Below are positions 9,101 through 13,926 of a stretch of 13,926 nt of DNA, one piece after another. How positions within the stretch are numbered: position 1 is the first letter of the stretch; each line of letters begins with the position of its first letter. Below the pieces are notes generated by a model. That model did no database searches. It saw nothing but the letters and a program-made list of their open reading frames with translations, and was not told the origin of the DNA. Source of the DNA: Spirogloea muscicola. Its lineage: Eukaryota; Streptophyta; Zygnematophyceae; Spirogloeales; Spirogloeaceae. The translations under genes were made by a program, and so were the position numbers. The stretch spans positions 4,694-18,619 of the forward strand of contig WELB01000416.1 in assembly GCA_009602725.1 (NCBI GenBank), in the 5' to 3' direction.

Positions 9101-10800
9101 ACAAGTATGTAGGCTGTGACCTGTTCTGAGTCCGCGTGCTTGTTGACTTGTGTTGCATTTCAGAGATTACGCCAGAAAAACCAGAAGTCATTCATGGGGC
9201 TGGCTTCAATTCAACATGGATGCATTATTCGTACTATCAAACCAGGGCCTTCATGGGCGGCCACAGAGATCTTCAGATTGTAGAGTCATTGATGGGTGTA
9301 CCCCCTGGCTACACGGATTCCACACAGGCAAGCTTACACTCAGCATGCTGGTCAACAGCGATTGACAGTGCGTATATCAAATGTGTAGTCTTTTCTTTTG
9401 GCCCTTTAAGCAGGAAGGATAGCCTATCTCCAGCCTTTGTGCCACCTACCTTTTGCTCTTGGATCTGAGGGGCTGCATGGGGTGTGCAGTGCTTGAAGTA
9501 CTTTCTAGGTTGCCACGATCAAGTCGGGTGCAGGAAAAATGGTGGATATGATGAAGAAATCCAAGGATACCACAGGTCTTGACCCCTGCAATCCTGACGG
9601 CCAAACATATCTGCTATGTCATTTCAGTCTGAAGCATCGGAGTGGCAACTACCCCATCATAAGATAGCTGTCAAATCTGGTCATTGCTCTGCCCCTGGTT
9701 GTGCTGCCACGTGATGCCCAGGACAGGCAATGTCCCACGTGCACCCCTGTGCTAGGTATGCAGTTGAGACCTGGGGAGGGAGGGGCAACTGGGACGCTCG
9801 AGCTGCATCCAGAATGTGGTATGCGGCAAACGTGACTGCTTACTGTATTCCCATGCTCTTCTCGGGGACCGAGTACCATCAGTCCAATTGGTGGGGCATC
9901 GACAAGGATCACTGCCTTGATTGGGGCCTGGCTGGTGAGCCACGCTTCTATGTCAATCCTACATCTACTGCGACTTTAAGAGGGTTCATGATGAATGATT
10001 TCCAATTTTGAAAATGCTTGCCAATGTTGAGAATTTGGTCTACTTATTTCGCACTCTTTCCAGCCTGCAGTCTATTTGCAATTGACCACTCTTGCCAACA
10101 GAAAGTTCTCTCCGGACATCAGTGTCACAAGAATCTCATCGGCTGCAGATGACAACCATGGAAGGCAGATGAGAGCACTGGTGACTGCAGCCAATGCTCT
10201 CAGAGAAGGGAGTGCAGCTCTCCAGCATGGGTCTGTGTCCACTGTACACTTTGATGGCACAAATGGTATCCTTGGCATCCGACGTCAGGTACTCATCACT
10301 TCAACTGAGTGAAGTGCCTATGCATGAATGAACCCAATGTGTCTCCTGCAGGCCTGCTGACCTACACATGCTACCGCTTCTTGTGATGCACATAGAGCTC
10401 CGCCCTGTGGAGATTGGTTAGATGTCCGATGTCTATTCTCGGTATGAAGTCAACGGATACAAAGTCAACGGTGCTGGTGTCAGACTCAGCCTGCAGATGT
10501 TCTCCCTGAGCCTTGACTCATATCATTGTTGCTGTGCAGGCTGGTGCTGAAGATGGACTTCTTGTTGTTGTCAATGCTTCTGGCAATCAGTGGGAAAACC
10601 ACGACTACGGACTGCGCATTGGCCCGAGCGACTCTGATTGGCAGACCAGGTCCTTTGTTGAGATTTTCAACTCGCAGGCCGAAGCTTTTGGGGGCTGGGC
10701 AACCTCTGGGAATGGCGACCACCGTGCAACACCAGCTGATCGCAAGATCCACATCACCCTTCCCAAGTGGAGCGTGCTTGTCTTCAGACCTGTTACCTAA
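6148..10800 (+). CDS. GH13 alpha-glucan enzyme, branching-enzyme-like, predicted plastid-targeted (15 exons, 678 aa)
   Basis: Alpha-amylase superfamily protein, probably acting on starch or other alpha-1,4-glucan in the plastid. Exons: 6148-6314, 6459-6567, 6718-6912, 7152-7352, 7507-7599, 7840-7963, 8082-8136, 8296-8336, 8503-8619, 8942-9046, 9164-9327, 9490-9575, 9756-9934, 10149-10288, 10540-10800; phases join throughout. Residues 1 to about 72 are Ala- and Arg-rich, like a transit peptide. A CBM48-type domain follows (FRVWAPNA from residue 110). The barrel starts near LILYQLHIGAFTG and carries GH13 region I DVVLNH (303-308), region II GLRFDS (nucleophile D374), region III ILISE (acid/base E403) and region IV CHDQ (third acid D467). 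A C-terminal beta domain (LLVVVNASG, FNSQAEAFGGW) ends at TAA. The order suits glycogen/starch branching enzymes or the related TreZ-type enzymes; the exact reaction is not fixed. The exon 4/5 junction has an alternative (donor 7349 with acceptor 7512). The first two exons are the least certain. Confidence 0.88.
9328..9489 (+). other. GC-AG intron in the GH13 gene
   Basis: The exon ends ACACAG and the intron starts GCAAGC, the consensus context of the rare GC-AG class; it ends GTGTGCAG. Phase 0 is kept on both sides, joining ...YTDSTQ to CLKYFLGCHDQ, which restores GH13 region IV. No GT donor nearby keeps the frame without adding unrelated residues. Confidence 0.75.
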
Positions 10801-10816
10801 TACCGAGGCAGGCCAG

Positions 10817-10840
10817 CTGCCTATCTGCCTATCTGCCTAT
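10817..10840 (+). repeat. Three tandem copies of CTGCCTAT in the 3' untranslated region
   Basis: Three perfect copies of the 8-base motif lie 17 bases after the GH13 stop codon. It is a small microsatellite with no evident function. Confidence 0.95.
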
Positions 10841-11018
10841 CAGGAGCTTGGTAAAGTCTAGCGTGAGTTTGGCGTTGAGTTGTGTTGAGCTCAGTATTTT
10901 TTTGTGTTTTGAAGTGTCTTGAGATTTCATTGACAATAGTTGTAGGAGCTCTTCTTGGGTGCTCTTTGTGTGTGGTCCTATCCTCCCATTGCATGGCTTT
11001 AATCTTTAAACCTAATCA

Positions 11019-11688
11019 ATGCAGAGTAGCGCCATCCTAATCCAAGATGCCACCCCCATTTTTTTTGGAAAGTGGTGGAGGGAGTCTGAAGAGGAGTTTA
11101 GGGGTACTGCTAGTGAAGAATGTGATAAGGGTTGGGTAGCACAGCCAGTACTCAAGGTGGCGACTTTGCTCAGAGCCCTACTTGTATTAATAAAGGTATA
11201 CTTCGCAGTATTATTGATGTTGGGGCTCAGCCATGGTCACATTCACAACTTGCCAGATAATCTACAGGATGAGGCTAGCCGTGGTAAGTGGGCCAGGTAT
11301 GAGCAGGATTACTTGCAGTCAGTTCCTAAGTGAAGTGTGAGATGCCAGTAGGCTCGCACCTGGAAGGGTTCGAAGAAGAGCTGCGTGTGCTAAGGGAAGA
11401 GGGAGAGTGCGTGCTCTACATAGGGAGCAGTTTTGAAGGTTTGGTGCAAGAGAGTGAGTGAGTGAAGGCAGTGGCTGCACGAGGAACCACTCTTAAGTAG
11501 AGTACCTTCTAGGCCCGGAGCGTGTGGCTGAGCATGGCCAGCCCTTGATAAACTCAAGTCATGTGCAGGAGGAGTCAGCATAGGCAATGAACCTAGCTAA
11601 GAATGAGAAGCAAGAGATAAGGCCCACAGTATATCCAAGGAAGATGCTCACAGAGCTACAGATAATTGATAAGCTTAAGAATTTCTAA
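11019..11688 (+). other. Short unexplained reading frames, possibly decayed coding sequence
   Basis: Three short frames follow one another in different phases. 11019-11333 (104 aa) has a hydrophobic stretch (KVATLLRALLVLIKVYFAVL) followed by a charged C-terminal part. Another, from the ATG near 11342, gives about 39 residues with an acidic helix-like stretch (EGFEEELRVLREEGE). 11587-11688 gives 33 residues, Lys-rich, ending LQIIDKLKNF. No family was recognised. Purine-rich composition and frame changes would fit a decayed mobile-element gene, but chance open frames are equally possible. Confidence 0.2.
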
Positions 11689-12858
11689 TTTTCCTGCAAG
11701 TAAGAGAGTGCAAGTTCGACAGGCTAGCCAGCAAGTGTGTTATATTAGGAAGGTATGTCTGCGTTCAGGGCTGTTGCTAGCACGCAGAAGTTGGAGAAAG
11801 GAAGCATATCCTGAAACATGTGAGAAGCTGAAGTAGCTGAAGAGCAGTTGGAGGTTGGCTGGACGAAGCTGCAAGGAAATGCTCACAGCGCCCACTTTCA
11901 GCATAGTGTGCCAATACATAAGACCCTTTCAGCAGTTCTCCTATACCCACGTAGCTACCCGGCATAAAGCATGTGTATAGATCACTGCCGTTCCTGGCCG
12001 ATTGGTTATCGTCATTGCACCGGGGGGCTGTTATGCATCAGTACGTGCAATTAAGATGAGTTCTTTGCCCTGGACTCCCGGATCTGGTGCTGTTCTCGCT
12101 TTCTATTGGCATCCATATGCTATCACTAACTAACAGCTGCAATGTACAGAATTCTCAAGGCGAAGTAGTTTTGCTAGTAGCAGCTTCTGTGACATGTCAT
12201 TACCTCCAGTGACGGGAACCCCCTGTGTGATGTGCAAAGTCAAGTAGTGCACCGGACTTGCTACTCATGAGAGATTTATGTAAGATGTATATCATTCTCT
12301 TGAATCAGGCCGCAGCCCTGCTCTCACAAGTGCTCTGCGCTGCAGCTACTCTGTCAGTCCTGTTTGGGCTGGCCGGCTGCAGATACGTGGCTACTCACAG
12401 TACGGAACGATGCTTCCTCTGACCACCACATCTGTTGGTGCCTGTTCGCCTGTTTGTCTCCTCCCGTTATCCAGCCTTCGAGGCAGGAAGGATTGGAACG
12501 GCGAGAGGCCACAGCTGTGAGAGGCCAGCCCAAAGGAAGGTCCGAAAGGTCCGAGCCGGTAGAGGACTTACAGCCCCTGGCTTCTTGGGAAAGCTTGGCT
12601 GTTTGATGCACTGGGGCTGAGTTTTCACAGCCGCCCCTTCACGATCAGCAGCCGCGTGTTGCTCCCGCGCTTCATGGAGAATCAGCACTTTGTAGACGCA
12701 TTAAGGTTGTGGTCCGCTCGCGCCAGGCTTGGGGGGAAGGTGGGACCGGAGAGGCGCCCGCACGTGGGGGAGGCTCCTCCAAGCCGCATGGGCGGCGGGC
12801 CCGGCCGTGCGGCCACCCCGTGGGGGGGCGGGCGGCGACCGGGGCAGTGGCGCCCCCC
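11689..12858. other. Intergenic, no gene seen
   Basis: Open frames on both strands at 12354-12688 overlap one another and carry no recognisable protein pattern. From about 12720 the composition shifts sharply to G/C-rich with long G and C runs (12731-12860), which marks the approach to the LINE sequence; the exact 5' junction of the LINE could not be placed. Confidence 0.5.
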
Positions 12859-13926
12859 CGACTTTCCTACTTCTCAGCGCGCCTTTCTTTCGGGCCCCTT
12901 TTTGGCAGCTGGGCACAGACTGCCGCCTCCGTGGCGCAGCGCTTCTTGGTCCATGGCCGGCGTGCACTGGAGCAGGCGGTGGTGGAGGTGGACAAGGGCG
13001 CGCTGCCGTTCCAAGTGGCGCTTAGCACCGCCCACCAGGAGCTGCTCGCGGCACACCCCGACATGGCAGGCCAGGCGGTCTCGTTTGCGCACCTCGCGCA
13101 CACCGCTGACCTGCGCGTCCAAGCGCGCTTCGCGGCCGTCGTCGACAAAGCCGCCTACACCGCCGTCGTACTGCAGCTCCCTGAGGCCGACCAGCGCGGG
13201 CGCGCGAGACTCCTCTGTGCCTCGTCCCCGGGAACAGCGGCGTGGCTTCAGGCCCTCCCCCTCACCGACGCCCTCACGCTTCCCGATGAGGTCTTCCGTA
13301 CTGCAGTCCACAGGCTCCTTGGCTTGCCGCCTCCTTGTCTCCAGGGCGTGCGAAAATGTGCATGCGGCGAGCGAGGGGCCGAGTCTGGGGAGCTAGCCGC
13401 CCACGTCCTGCGCTGCGCTCACGGCGGCGAGCGGACGGCGGCCCACGACCGCCTCCGCGATGCCATGCATGGCATCCTGGCGGAGGCGGGCTTCTCGGTG
13501 GCTGCGGAGCACTCCGGCGTCATGCCGCTACAGGAGAGGGCCGACGGTGTCCACGGCCGGCGAGTCGACCTGGTGGCCACCCCACAGGCCGGCGGGCCAC
13601 GTCTTCTCCTGGACGTGGTGACCACCGACGCCTTCGACCGCTCCCACCCAGTCCAGTGTGCCACCCAGGCTGGGTATGCGGTCGAAGGCGCCGCTCGCGC
13701 AAAGGTGACCAAGTACGCCGACCATCCGCCAGCCGACGCGTTCTTCCCTCTGGCTATCGACACCCATGGGGCGTTGGGTGCTCGGTGGCTCGAACTGCTC
13801 CACCAACTTGCTCGTCACGCCGTTGCCCGCCGCTTCCATGGGGAGCCGGTGGACTTCCCCGCCGCCGGGTCGTTGGCCCAGGTGTATCGCATGCGCCTGG
13901 CCGTCTCGCTGCAGAGGTCCATGTTT
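12859..13926 (+). CDS. LINE polyprotein, C-terminal part with Cys/His knuckle and restriction-like endonuclease domain, partial
   Basis: The frame is open to the right edge; homology is convincing from about 12931 (VAQRFLVHG). It has a Cys/His cluster, CAC at 13357-13365 followed by HVLRC at 13402-13416, then a region shaped like the restriction-like (PD-(D/E)XK) endonuclease of R2-type and algal LINEs: E in AAEHSG (13507), D in GRRVDLV (13567), D in LLLDVVTTD (13612) and a conserved Lys in RAKVTKYADH. This domain nicks target DNA during target-primed reverse transcription. The reverse transcriptase domain is not present upstream, so the copy is probably 5'-truncated; the start given is only where the frame and composition fit, with no initiator claimed. 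The G/C-rich third positions differ from the two host genes. The final YRMRLAVSLQRSM recurs in the fragment at 5176. Confidence 0.8.

Noticed and set aside
11629-11688. Lys-rich peptide ending LQIIDKLKNF, considered as a pogo/CENP-B-type DNA-binding remnant
   Set aside because: The likeness covers only about ten residues and the frame stops at once, so it is not enough to name a transposase.
12656-13396. Plus-strand open frame of 246 codons
   Set aside because: It overlaps the LINE in another frame and stops at 13396, whereas the frame with the Cys/His knuckle and endonuclease motifs runs on to the edge and matches the fragment at 5176.

Overview
This is nuclear DNA from a eukaryote of the green lineage, most likely a green alga (chlorophyte or streptophyte). 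Both complete genes are cut by many short introns of about 115 to 320 bases. One encodes a plant-type high-molecular-weight purple acid phosphatase. The other encodes a GH13 glucan enzyme with an N-terminus that looks like a plastid transit peptide. The leucine-rich repeats at the left edge follow the plant-specific LxGxIP/LTGxIP consensus. The species cannot be fixed from the sequence alone.

Layout, left to right. (1) 1-428, minus strand: fragment of a plant-type leucine-rich-repeat protein running off the left edge. (2) 429-611: short pyrimidine-rich region between two divergent genes. (3) 612-3804, plus strand: complete purple acid phosphatase, 11 exons, 494 residues, signal peptide and all seven metal ligands present. 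(4) 3805-4615: intergenic, no gene seen. (5) 4616-5560: a nest of retroelement debris. It holds several diverged copies, in both orientations, of a unit of about 60-70 bases with a conserved hairpin. Two 5'-truncated LINE 3' ends are inserted in it, and the second has a clear 8-base target-site duplication. (6) 5561-6147: leader region of the next gene. (7) 6148-10800, plus strand: GH13 branching-enzyme-like protein, 15 exons, 678 residues, with one GC-AG intron. (8) 10801-12858: mostly featureless, with a few short unexplained reading frames. (9) 12859-13926, plus strand: C-terminal part of a LINE polyprotein (Cys/His knuckle plus a restriction-like endonuclease domain), running off the right edge. 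Its last 13 codons match the start of the LINE fragment at 5176-5334, so both belong to one family.

The two host genes are not obviously linked in function: one product is predicted to be secreted (phosphate scavenging from organic esters), the other to act in the plastid (glucan metabolism). Exon models were built by hand from splice consensus, reading phase and protein-family patterns. Exon chains are continuous in phase for both genes, but no transcript evidence was available. The most interesting signal is the LINE family in part 5 and its 3' hairpin.
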